NCBI RefSeq assembly: GCF_014649115.1
Contig: NZ_BMSK01000016.1
Coordinates: 572 to 64,571, forward strand
Length of the DNA: 64,000 nt
Origin: Streptomyces eurythermus
Lineage (GTDB): Bacteria; Actinomycetota; Actinomycetes; Streptomycetales; Streptomycetaceae
Direction: 5' to 3'
The notes under the pieces are model-generated. The model was not told the DNA's origin, searched no databases, and saw only the letters and a program-made list of their open reading frames with translations. The translations under genes were made by a program, and so were the position numbers. Of this stretch, positions 57,601-64,000 are shown in pieces. Positions within the stretch are counted from its first letter, which is position 1. Each line of letters begins with the position of its first letter.

Positions 57601-57963
57601 CAGCAGCTCCGCCTCGGCCCGCTCGGCGGCCGTCACCAGCGCCCGCCAGGACCCCGGCGGGACGGTCAGCCGGCACGGCAGCGGCTCGCCGCGCACCCCG
57701 CCGGTGTACCCGGTCACCACCTCCGGCTCGCCGGACAGCGCGGCCAGCACCTTGGCGTGCGCCGCCAGCAGCACCGCGCTCAGCGGGAGCCCGGAGCGCC
57801 GCACCAGGGCGCGCACCGCGGCCGTCACCTCCTCCGGTACCGCCGTCTCCTGCTCCAGCACGCCCGGCACCGGCTCCACGGCCCAGCGCGGCACGGCGGT
57901 CGCGCCGCCGGCGGTCAGCACACGGCTCCAGTGGTCCCGGTCGGCTTCCACACGCGTTTCCAT
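54655..57963 (-). CDS. Single-module NRPS: partial condensation-adenylation-carrier-thioesterase
   Basis: 1102 residues from ATG 57961-57963 (GAGGAAGG upstream). Domains: residues 1-215 resemble only the C-terminal half of a condensation domain and lack the HHxxxDG active site; adenylation domain about 245-770 with A3 FTSGSTGEPKGA (about 397), A5 NAYGLTETSDD, A10 NGKTDRK; carrier domain with FFDSGGTSLTAVKL, phosphopantetheine Ser 805; and a type I thioesterase with WGHSSGAAP, Ser 934. By aligning to GrsA by eye I read the binding pocket as D-I-W-Q-S-T-A-D-D-K. The two Asp fit a basic side chain such as diaminopropionate, and sbnA/sbnB nearby agree. Confidence 0.9.
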   Translation of the reverse strand: METRVEADRDHWSRVLTAGGATAVPRWAVEPVPGVLEQETAVPEEVTAAVRALVRRSGLPLSAVLLAAHAKVLAALSGEPEVVTGYTGGVRGEPLPCRLTVPPGSWRALVTAAERAEAELLAHREFPVAGLRRELGLTEPPYEVVFGPEGPGSPEGAGSAESDGEGVLHVRWYDRGGRLVLRLRYRTDVLDAGAAARIGGYHLKALALLAAAPDADHGQQSLLSPEEVREQLQGLAGPHRELPDARAHELFERRAREHPDRVAAVHGEREWTYGELNARANRLAHALLERGLGPEDVVAVVTERDLDWLAATLAVFKAGGVYLPVEPHFPAGRIAAMLTRADCRLVLTESGGTDNLDEALAAVPGTEKLPVETAYAEPHPDTDPGLPIEPGRLAYIYFTSGSTGEPKGAMCEHAGLLNHLYAKIDDLGIGEGSVVAQTAPQCFDISLWQLLSALLTGGRTLLVGQDVITDVERFVDTLVRGRVAVAQLVPSYLEVVVSYLEQRPRALPDLRCVSVTGEALKRELTQRWFALQPGIRLLNAYGLTETSDDTNHEVLDGVPDRVLLGRAVHNVRVYVVDEHLSLVPLGAPGLIAFSGVCVGRGYVNDPERTREAYRTDPYRPGERLYLGGDLGRWHPGGKLEFLGRRDNQVKIRGFRIEIGEIENTLLRVAGVRDGAVVVAERGGGNRHLIAFHTGRRIPPETLREELAAALPSYMVPSAFHWRESLPLTANGKTDRKALTALAERTDQAEQALGAEGAAPPDRAAGDGRALGPTERRLAAVWAQLLGVPEERIGRTAHFFDSGGTSLTAVKLSVALDRAVSLKDITRHPVLADLAAVLDGAGRSRPELLQALSEPDGTPECALVCFPYAGGNAVNYRPMAAALAGSGLAVLAVDPPGHDLAGRREPFAPISEVAERVAAEITALGPARVMLWGHSSGAAPALETARRLQERGVPVTRVFLGAQLLGTAAGRAAAVDGLTRSSDAEIAARLAADSGYTELAELNERHAERIGAAYRHDCVSAHRYLLAALASPPPDRLAAPVTVVVAADDPHTAGYAEHHRDWRLLADHVDLHELPDGGHYFPRTRPDGAARAVLTAAVPLAST

Positions 57964-57975
57964 CGATGGCCTTCC

Positions 57976-60564
57976 TCACCTGGTGGCGGCAGCGGCGGCG
58001 TCGGTCTTCTTCTCGGCCAGGTCCGGCGGGAGGGGCCCGCCGCCGGGCTCCGGCATGTCCACGGCCGGGTTGCCGCCCCAGTGGGCGCCCGGGGGGACCT
58101 CCTCGCCCTTCATCAGGAAGGAGTCGGGGGCCAGCACCGAGCCCTCGCCCATGGTCACGCCGTAGTGCACATGGGCGGCGACACCGAGCGTGCAGCGGGC
58201 GCCGAGCGTGATGCCGTCGGACTTGAAGGTGCCGTCCTCCTGCGAGTGGCACTGGATCTTGCTGCCGGCGTTGAGGGTGCACTCGTCGCCGACGGCGGCG
58301 AGGGTCCGCTCGGTCATGAAGCAGCCGTCGTCGAACACCCGCTTGCCCATGCGCACCCCCAGCAGCCGCCACACGAGGCTCTTGTAGGGGGTTCCGTTGA
58401 AGATGTTCAGGTACTCGACCGGGACCTTCCACAGGCGTTCGTGCAGCCAGAAGTTCCGGTCGTAGATGGAGCACAGCTGGGGCCGCAGCGCGCGGAACCT
58501 GGTCATGCAGCGCTCCACCAGGACGTAGTACGCGGTGGACAGCAGCAGGGTCAGCGCCAGGTACAGGGCGATCACCACATGGCCGGTCACGCCGTACAGC
58601 TCGACGGAGAGCAGGCCGAACAGGGTCAGCAGGAAGACGTGCAGCCAGCGCGCGAACAGCATCAACGTCATCGACAGCAGGTTGTAGCGGTTCTTCGCGG
58701 AGAGGTGGCGGCGCAGCTCCTCGCCCGTGCGCAGATGGTCGAACCGGGCGTCGCGGTCCACCGAGCGGGGAATCTCGAACGGCGGCGAGCCGAGCAGCCC
58801 GACGTTCGTGCGCACCTCGCCGTCCAGCGGCACCAGCACCTTCGTCGCGAGCAGACAGTTCTCGCCGGTCCGCCCGCCCGCCGGATAGGCGATGTTGTTG
58901 CCCAGGAAGTTGCGCGGCCCGATCGTCACCCGCGACAGCCGGAAGGACGTACCCGAGTACTCGGCGTTCACCACCGACAGACCGTCGGCCACCATCGTCC
59001 CGGTGCCCACGGTGACCAGGGACGGCGTCTCGTGCTGCACCTCGGTGCCGAAGTTGGACCCGGTCTGCTCCACGCGGGACAGGTCGTAGCCGAGTCCGCG
59101 GAGGTAGTACACGATGTACGAGCTGTCGCCGAACAGCCAGGCGAAGAACTTGACGTTCGTGATGCGGGCGGCCAGCCGGTGCAGCGTGTAGTGCACTCCG
59201 TACAGCGGATAGACCCGCTCGGGCCGGACCACCAGGCCCAGCAGCCGGGGCACCATGTAGAGGGCGACCAGCCCCAGGCCGACGAAGCCGGAGAACAGGG
59301 CGAGGGAGACGGCCAGCGCGTCGGGTATCAGCTCCGGCCGGCTCAGCACGGCCGTCTGCGGATCGAGCCGCTTGCCGATCGCCGGTATCCCGGTGAACAC
59401 CATGTACACGCCGCCGAGGGCGATCGGGAGGTAGACGAACAGCAGTTGCAGCAGCGTCACGGTGCCGAACCAGGCCCGGCGCAGGGTGCCGCACCGGGCG
59501 GGCGGGACCCGTACGTGGTCCACGTCGGTGGGCTCCGCGGGGGAGCCGTGCCAGCGCTCGCCGTCCGGGACCGCCTGGCCGCGGTGCAGCGCGGAGGAGT
59601 GGCCCAGCTGGGCGCCGTCGCCCAGCGAGGTGTCGATGTCCAGGACGGTCTTCTCGCCGACGAACGCGTCCCGGCCGATCGTGACCCGGCCGGTCTGGAT
59701 CCGGCCGGAGTGCGCCCGGTAGCCCAGGAAGAAGGAGTCCTTGCGGATCAGCGTCCCGGCGCCGATGGTCAGCAGGTCGGTGCAGACCGGGACCGAGCGG
59801 GAGAGGATCGTGACGCCTTTTCCGATCCGCGCGCCGAGGGCCCGCAGATACAGCACATACAAGGGGGTGCCGACGAGGAACACCATCGGATTCGCGTGCA
59901 GCAGCACTTTCACGAACCAGAAGCGCGCGTACGCCAGTCCCCAGACGGGAAACTCGCCCGGTTTCCACCGGCCGATGAGAATCCATTTCGCGAGCACCGG
60001 AAAGGCGCACAGCGCGACGAACGCGATGCTTCCGAACACCAGCGCGCGCAGATAGACGCCGCCCGGTCCGGAAGCCTCGGAGATCCACTCGTATCCGCCG
60101 GCGGCTATGTATCCGTAAACGAGCGAGTAGACCAGGAAGACCAGCAGCTGGAACGCCCCGCACAACCGGTGATGAAGCGGGTTCACCGGGGTCACCGCGG
60201 CCGGTTCCGGCGCCGTTTCCGCCGCCGGCGCGGGTGCCGCCGGGGCGTTGCCGTCGGGCGAGGCCGGCGCGAGGGCCTCGGCCAGGCCGCGGATCGTGGG
60301 GTGCCGGTAGATGTCCCGGATGGAGGGGGAGGGCAGGTCCGGTATTTTCCGCAGCCGTGCGCAGAACTGGGCCATGACCAGGGAATTGGCGCCCAGATCG
60401 GTGAAGAAGTGGCTGTCGGCCCGAACGTGGTCGGCCTCCACGAGTTCGGCCAGTGCCGCCGCGAGTTTTCTCTCGGTCTCCGCTCTGTCCGGGCCGGTGT
60501 CGCTCATGGTGACGGCGGTTTCGTCCGCCCCGGATATGGGGACCTCGGAGGACTGTTCCACCAT
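57976..60564 (-). CDS. Pls-type membrane protein: carrier domain, six membrane helices, three left-handed beta-helix domains; no adenylation domain
   Basis: 862 residues from ATG 60562-60564 (AGGAG 6 bases upstream). A carrier domain (about 30-97) has FFTDLGANSLVMAQF with phosphopantetheine Ser 61. It is followed by a Pro/Ala linker and three repeats of two membrane helices plus a hexapeptide beta-helix-like soluble domain: helices about 135-158 and 172-198, beta-helix 245-340; helices 365-392 and 413-446, beta-helix 500-600; helices 628-655 and 661-685, beta-helix 735-835. This is the layout of the C-terminal part of epsilon-poly-L-lysine synthase (Pls), whose tandem domains elongate the peptide. 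The adenylation domain that Pls carries at its N-terminus is missing, so the carrier must be loaded in trans, presumably by the next gene. First gene of the operon. Confidence 0.88.
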   Translation of the reverse strand: MVEQSSEVPISGADETAVTMSDTGPDRAETERKLAAALAELVEADHVRADSHFFTDLGANSLVMAQFCARLRKIPDLPSPSIRDIYRHPTIRGLAEALAPASPDGNAPAAPAPAAETAPEPAAVTPVNPLHHRLCGAFQLLVFLVYSLVYGYIAAGGYEWISEASGPGGVYLRALVFGSIAFVALCAFPVLAKWILIGRWKPGEFPVWGLAYARFWFVKVLLHANPMVFLVGTPLYVLYLRALGARIGKGVTILSRSVPVCTDLLTIGAGTLIRKDSFFLGYRAHSGRIQTGRVTIGRDAFVGEKTVLDIDTSLGDGAQLGHSSALHRGQAVPDGERWHGSPAEPTDVDHVRVPPARCGTLRRAWFGTVTLLQLLFVYLPIALGGVYMVFTGIPAIGKRLDPQTAVLSRPELIPDALAVSLALFSGFVGLGLVALYMVPRLLGLVVRPERVYPLYGVHYTLHRLAARITNVKFFAWLFGDSSYIVYYLRGLGYDLSRVEQTGSNFGTEVQHETPSLVTVGTGTMVADGLSVVNAEYSGTSFRLSRVTIGPRNFLGNNIAYPAGGRTGENCLLATKVLVPLDGEVRTNVGLLGSPPFEIPRSVDRDARFDHLRTGEELRRHLSAKNRYNLLSMTLMLFARWLHVFLLTLFGLLSVELYGVTGHVVIALYLALTLLLSTAYYVLVERCMTRFRALRPQLCSIYDRNFWLHERLWKVPVEYLNIFNGTPYKSLVWRLLGVRMGKRVFDDGCFMTERTLAAVGDECTLNAGSKIQCHSQEDGTFKSDGITLGARCTLGVAAHVHYGVTMGEGSVLAPDSFLMKGEEVPPGAHWGGNPAVDMPEPGGGPLPPDLAEKKTDAAAAATR

Positions 60565-60779
60565 TCGATCTCCTGAGGACGTATGGATGGCCCTTGCCGT
60601 CCGGATCCATTTCGATCACGAACCGCCGTTTTCAGTCTGGCGAGCCGGACGGCACCCTGCCACTCAACGAAGCCCGCCGCGGCCCCGGAAAACGGCCCCG
60701 GCACCGCACATTCCGGCCCCTCATGCCTCCCGCGTCCCACGGTTCACCCGATCGGCGGGCCCCGGACGCAGTAACGACG
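60565..60779. other. Upstream region of the biosynthetic operon
   Basis: 215 bases with no gene. The promoter of the minus operon must lie here, but I see no clear -35/-10 pair or palindrome. Confidence 0.4.
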
Positions 60780-60813
60780 GCCGGGGCCGGCCCCTGACGG
60801 GACCGGCCCCGGC
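60780..60813 (-). terminator. Terminator of the hemerythrin/ferritin-like operon
   Basis: GCCGGGGCCGG (60780-60790) pairs perfectly with CCGGCCCCGGC (60803-60813), 12-base loop; 25 bases after the hemerythrin stop. Confidence 0.75.
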
Positions 60814-60837
60814 TCGCGCACCCGGGCGGGACGGCCG

Positions 60838-61431
60838 TCAGCCGTCCTTGCCCATGGCCCTGCGCACCAGGTCCTTGGTGCGGTCCATCAGCGCGGCCAC
60901 CGGCCCGAGCGCCAGGTTCTTCGCCCCGGACTCGACCCCCGGGTGCGGATGCGTGGGCGCCATGGCCTCGGCGGCCTTGACGGCCTTGGCCATGGCCGCG
61001 AGGTTGGTGACGTCGGTGCTGCGCCGGATGTGCGTGAACTCGTAGCGTTCCTCGGCCCGCGCGTGCTCCTGGACGTCCGTGCGCAGCCGCGCCAGCCGGG
61101 GCAGGAACTGCGGGTCGTCGGTGTCCATCTCGTCCAGCGCGGCCAGCGCCTCCTTGGCGGCCCGTTCCTCCGCGAGCCGGTCCCGGACGACGTCCTCGCC
61201 GCCGGGCACGGCGCGCCGGGCGAAGGGGTGGACGACCTCCTCCTCGGCGGTCTCGTGCACGGCCAGCAGCCGCACCAGCCGCCGGAACGCGTCGCGCCGC
61301 TCGTCCCCGGTCGCGGCCTCGACCTCGTCGAAGAGGTTCCGGATGTCACCGTGCTGGCGCATCAGCAGCGCCACCACGTCCGTGTCCTTCGCCCCGTCGT
61401 CGCCGGCCTGCGGAGTGTGCGGTTCGGACAT
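60838..61431 (-). CDS. Hemerythrin-domain protein
   Basis: 197 residues from ATG 61429-61431 with GGGAG upstream. The hemerythrin-like four-helix bundle shows the His/Glu pattern DVVALLMRQHGDIRNLFDEVE, LLAVHETAEEEVVHPFARR and VQEHARAEERYEFTHIRR. Such proteins bind a di-iron centre and sense or store oxygen, nitric oxide or iron. The C-terminus is His-rich (PTHPHPG). It is 10 bases downstream of a ferritin-like protein gene, so an iron/oxygen stress operon is likely. Confidence 0.88.
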   Translation of the reverse strand: MSEPHTPQAGDDGAKDTDVVALLMRQHGDIRNLFDEVEAATGDERRDAFRRLVRLLAVHETAEEEVVHPFARRAVPGGEDVVRDRLAEERAAKEALAALDEMDTDDPQFLPRLARLRTDVQEHARAEERYEFTHIRRSTDVTNLAAMAKAVKAAEAMAPTHPHPGVESGAKNLALGPVAALMDRTKDLVRRAMGKDG

Positions 61432-61441
61432 GTCGGCTCCC

Positions 61442-62641
61442 TCACTTCTCGCGCATACGGGGGTCGGGGTGCTCGCCCTCGGACTCGACGCGGTACTCGC
61501 GGCCGAACATCCGGTCGTGCTCCGCCATGACCCGTTCGCTCGGCGGCTCCTCGCCGCCGTGGATCCGCTCCTGCATCGTCTCGAACCGCTCGTGCGCCTC
61601 GCGCACATAACCGGCGCCGAGCGTGGTCAGGTCCATCTGGGTGTCGAGCAGGTGCCGCAGGTACTGCTTGTTCGGCTCGAAGGTGAGCACGGGCGGCAGC
61701 TCGGGCGCGAGGATCTCCTGCGGCTCCCGGCCGTCGTAGCGGCGCATCAGGTCGCAGGCCGTGTGCAGGTGCTCCAGCTCCATGTTCAGGTGCAGCTCCC
61801 AGACCGCCTTGACCCTGGGATCGCTCTCCTGCTCCATGAAGGAGTAGTACAGGTAGCACTCGTTGTACTCGTGGTTGACCAGCTGCTCCCACCAGGTCTC
61901 CCCGGGGTCCACCAGGGACTCGTAGTGGGTGACGTGCTCCTCCTCGATCAGCCCGATCTCCTGGTAGAGCTGCCGCGCGATCGGCTCCATGTAAGTGGGG
62001 CCGGTGTTCATGTAGAAGTTCATGGTCTGCTGCTCGGCGGACATGACCGTCAGCGCGTGCAGCTTCGACAGCGGGCTCGTGGCCGCCTTGTCGTAGGGGT
62101 CGCGGACGTTGTCGTACGGGTCGCGGTGATGGAACTTCGTGGGCCGGCCCGGCATGACCTCGGTGAGGTTGTCGACGATCGACTCGGCCTTGCGGTGCTC
62201 GATCATCTCGTACAGGTTCGCGTACCGGTACAGGTGGTCGAAGTCCTCCAAGACCCCGAACTCGTACGCCTGCTTCAGATACGGATCCGGCTCCATCCGC
62301 GCCACCCACGCCGTCAGGTCCACCGCGATCTGCTCGTAGGCGATGGTCGTCTCCAGCACCGAGGACACGCCGGGCAGCAGCCAGTTGACGACCTTCTGCT
62401 GCTGGGCCTCGATGTAGCGGGTCCGGGCCAGCTGCCGCTTCACCTCGGGGTCGGCGGTGTTGCGGGCGAGCTGGTGGCTGAAGAGGATCGCCTCCGCCTC
62501 GATGCCGTTCATGGTGATGACGCGGCACCGGGTGTACGGGTCACAGCGGTCGGGGTCGATCGGCCGCACGTCCAGCTCACGCCAGTTGCGCAGCTGACGG
62601 TCCAGCGGGATGCCCCGCTGCTCCAGGAGGTTGAAGGTCAT
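61442..62641 (-). CDS. Ferritin-like superfamily protein of unknown function
   Basis: 399 residues from ATG 62639-62641 (AGGAG upstream). Helical, with repeated E...ExxH pairs suited to di-iron binding: ITMNGIEAEAILFSHQLAR, YIEAQQQKVVNWLLPG, YEQIAVDLTAWVAR, YEMIEHRKAESIVDN, IEEEHVTHYESLVD and LHLNMELEHLHTACDLMRRY. These fit two ferritin-like bundles in one chain. No known enzyme family is recognised; it might be an N-oxygenase, a metal store or a rubrerythrin-like protein. First gene of the pair with hemerythrin; divergent from DUF2071. Confidence 0.75.
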   Translation of the reverse strand: MTFNLLEQRGIPLDRQLRNWRELDVRPIDPDRCDPYTRCRVITMNGIEAEAILFSHQLARNTADPEVKRQLARTRYIEAQQQKVVNWLLPGVSSVLETTIAYEQIAVDLTAWVARMEPDPYLKQAYEFGVLEDFDHLYRYANLYEMIEHRKAESIVDNLTEVMPGRPTKFHHRDPYDNVRDPYDKAATSPLSKLHALTVMSAEQQTMNFYMNTGPTYMEPIARQLYQEIGLIEEEHVTHYESLVDPGETWWEQLVNHEYNECYLYYSFMEQESDPRVKAVWELHLNMELEHLHTACDLMRRYDGREPQEILAPELPPVLTFEPNKQYLRHLLDTQMDLTTLGAGYVREAHERFETMQERIHGGEEPPSERVMAEHDRMFGREYRVESEGEHPDPRMREK

Positions 62642-62869
62642 GGAGGCCACTCCTGTGACGATTCGGGGGCGGGGGGTACCCCCGTCGCCGCACCGGAGAT
62701 GAGCGCCAGGGTCCACCGCTCATGTTTCGGTCGCGCCCCCCGCCCGGCCACCGCCCACGCCCGGACGGCCGGAGGCTTCCTCCCTTCGTGCGCGTCACTG
62801 GGCTGTTCGCCCCGGCCGCGTCCGGCCCGCCATCTGTTTCCGCCGCGCGGGCGAGGGGACCCGGGCCGC

Positions 62870-63589
62870 GTGGCGGCGTACGGAGCGGAACAGCGGGTGC
62901 GGCTGCCCGCGCTGTGTGCGGGCTGGATGACGCAGACGTTCGTCCACTGGGCGTATCCGGCCCGGGCGGTGCGGGCGCTGGTGCCGGAGCCGTTGGTGGT
63001 GGAGGAGTACGAGGGCAGCGCCTGGGTGGGTTTCACCCCGTTCGTGATGACGGACGTACGCCCGCCCGGCGTGCCGTCCGCGCTGCCCGGCCTTCCCTCC
63101 TTCGCGGAGACCAATCTGCGGACCTACGTCCGGCACCCGAACGGCCGGGACGGGCTGTGGTTCCTCTCCCTGGAGGTCGCCTGCCCGGTCATGCTCGCGG
63201 CGCGGGCGATCGGCGCGCCGTACCACCCCGGTGTCCTGGAGGTCACCCGGAGCGGGGAGACCGTCCGCTACCTGGGCCGCAGGCGCCGGGGCCGGGCCTC
63301 GTACCGGCTGGTAGCGCGCCCCGGTGCCCCTCTCGAGCGGCCCACCGAGCGGGACCTCTGGCTGACCTCACGCTGGCGGGCGTACACCCGGCGGCTGGGC
63401 CTGCTGTGGGAGACGCCCGTGGAACACGAGCCCTGGCCGCTGGCCGGCGCCGCCGTCGGGGAACTGGAGGAGAACCTGACCACCGAGGCGGGTCTGCCGA
63501 CCCCCACCGGCGAGCCCGTCGTGCACTTCTCGGACGGAGTCAGGCATGTGCGGATGGGTGTCTCGGTGCCCTGCTCGCGGACGCCCTGA
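62870..63589 (+). CDS. DUF2071 (YqjF-like) protein
   Basis: 239 residues from GTG 62870 (GAGGGG upstream at some distance). MTQTFVHWAYPARAVRALVPEPLVVEEYEGSAWVGFTPFVM is the DUF2071 start, with ETNLRTYVRHPNGRDGLWFLSLE and RASYRLVARPG following. The family folds as an acetoacetate-decarboxylase-like beta-barrel; function unknown. Full length. Confidence 0.88.
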   Translation: MAAYGAEQRVRLPALCAGWMTQTFVHWAYPARAVRALVPEPLVVEEYEGSAWVGFTPFVMTDVRPPGVPSALPGLPSFAETNLRTYVRHPNGRDGLWFLSLEVACPVMLAARAIGAPYHPGVLEVTRSGETVRYLGRRRRGRASYRLVARPGAPLERPTERDLWLTSRWRAYTRRLGLLWETPVEHEPWPLAGAAVGELEENLTTEAGLPTPTGEPVVHFSDGVRHVRMGVSVPCSRTP

Positions 63590-64000
63590 GTCCGGGGGAG
63601 CCCCCCGGCGCCGGCGAACGCTCCGCTTCGAGGGCTGGATCGCGGGCCTGGGCACGACCTCCGGCACCCGGGTCGTGCTCGGCCACTGGCAGCGGTCGCC
63701 GTTCGGCCCGTTCAGCGACGTGATGCTGGAGCGGCCGGACGGCGAACGGCTGCTGCTCGCGCCCACACGGGAGACGGCGAAGTTCATCGACGGCACCTAC
63801 GTCTTCGACACCGTACGCGTCGTCCCGGTGCGGGTCGGCGTGGCGGACGGCGTCTGGACCGTAGCCGCGGGCCCGCTGCGGCTGCGCTTCGTCACCGGGC
63901 GGCGCCGGCCGCTGGGCGTGCTGCTGCGGGCCGTACCCGCCGCGCTCGCCCGCCGCCCCGCGTGGAGCGCGCTCACCGACGGCCCGGCCCGGCTGCTGCT
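63558..64000 (+). CDS. Hypothetical protein, 5' part only (runs off the window)
   Basis: An open frame from about GTG 63558 to the end of the window without stop. It reads RTLRFEGWIAGLGTTSGTRV, VLGHWQRSPFGPFSDVMLER, ETAKFIDGTYVFDTVRVVPV and ends PAWSALTDGPARLLL. Codon bias is strongly coding from about 63620. The start is uncertain: the GTG at 63558 overlaps the DUF2071 stop by 32 bases, and there is no better one. I do not recognise the family; it appears to be beta-rich and is probably co-transcribed with DUF2071. Confidence 0.6.
   Translation, partial: MSRCPARGRPESGGAPRRRRTLRFEGWIAGLGTTSGTRVVLGHWQRSPFGPFSDVMLERPDGERLLLAPTRETAKFIDGTYVFDTVRVVPVRVGVADGVWTVAAGPLRLRFVTGRRRPLGVLLRAVPAALARRPAWSALTDGPARLL

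Noticed and set aside
46273..60564. A staphyloferrin B-type siderophore cluster
   Set aside because: sbnA, sbnB, a decarboxylase and an exporter are there, but there is no IucA/IucC-type synthetase, no citrate synthase and no siderophore uptake gene.
54295..60576. A plus-strand open frame of over 2000 codons opposite the NRPS and Pls-type genes
   Set aside because: It is the antisense shadow of two real genes: no ribosome site, Arg/Gly/Gln-rich composition without domains, and the minus strand has complete NRPS and Pls motifs and third-position G/C bias.
62642..62720. A stress sigma factor promoter (GGGTAC at 62681-62676, minus strand) for the ferritin-like gene
   Set aside because: No matching GTTT-like -35 element at 14-16 bases; the GGGTAC is part of a symmetrical G/C-rich stretch.

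Overview
The window is very G+C-rich, tightly packed DNA with strong G/C bias at third codon positions, frequent GTG starts, ATGA/GTGA stop-start overlaps and actinomycete-specific families (WhiJ-type HTH/DUF397 pairs, DUF6099, Scr/DasR-type regulators, LLM F420 enzymes). It is almost certainly chromosome of a Streptomyces or a very close relative. I saw no rRNA, tRNA, CRISPR array, intact insertion sequence or prophage. Gene symbols are used only where the family and the neighbourhood agree.

Layout. 1-5977: 3' end of a secreted glycoside hydrolase, a small membrane protein, a lipoprotein with a duplicated cysteine motif, a holin-like/DUF3618 membrane pair, a WhiJ-type cluster (anti-sigma-like ATPase, HTH regulator, DUF397 protein) with an 11-bp-arm palindrome in the divergent gap, and two membrane-associated proteins. 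5961-12959: an MFS drug exporter with a divergent HxlR regulator, a PL11 rhamnogalacturonan lyase behind a LacI-type operator, and a zinc alcohol dehydrogenase plus a butyrolactone-receptor-like TetR regulator that share matching operator palindromes. 13065-19555: lpd, then the mutA-mutB-meaB operon (propionyl/methylmalonyl-CoA to succinyl-CoA). 19760-26862: a SepF-like protein, an AAA ATPase coupled to a MazG-like pyrophosphohydrolase, small proteins, a secreted protein with 25 PGxxTK repeats, an LLM oxidoreductase and a K15-type DD-peptidase. 27112-31280: the Hen1/Pnkp RNA-repair operon. 31447-37489: SDR, Nudix hydrolase, an arginine deiminase / ornithine carbamoyltransferase / amino acid permease set, and another anti-sigma-like ATPase.

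37588-39381 holds remnants of an aromatic-acid CoA catabolic locus (flavin oxidoreductase, CoA ligase and RidA fragments) around an intact PaaX regulator. 39907-40319 is a degenerate non-coding tandem array. 40277-46111 is a das locus: a DasR-like GntR repressor divergent from an ABC sugar importer and a GH3 N-acetylglucosaminidase, with three dre-like sites in the gap.

46273-60564 is the most interesting region: a biosynthetic cluster of two converging operons. The minus operon has sbnA and sbnB (L-2,3-diaminopropionate synthesis), a SyrP-like dioxygenase, a free-standing NRPS (half condensation-adenylation-carrier-thioesterase) and an 862-residue protein with a carrier domain, six membrane segments and three left-handed beta-helix-like domains, that is, the C-terminal part of epsilon-poly-lysine synthase (Pls) without its adenylation domain. 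The plus operon has a PhyH-like dioxygenase, a DUF6271 protein, a type III PLP decarboxylase, a GNAT acetyltransferase and an MFS exporter. The simplest reading is a diaminopropionate-based peptide or oligomer made by a Pls machine split over two proteins; the product is unknown to me. 60838-64000: a hemerythrin/ferritin-like operon, a DUF2071 protein and a protein running off the end.
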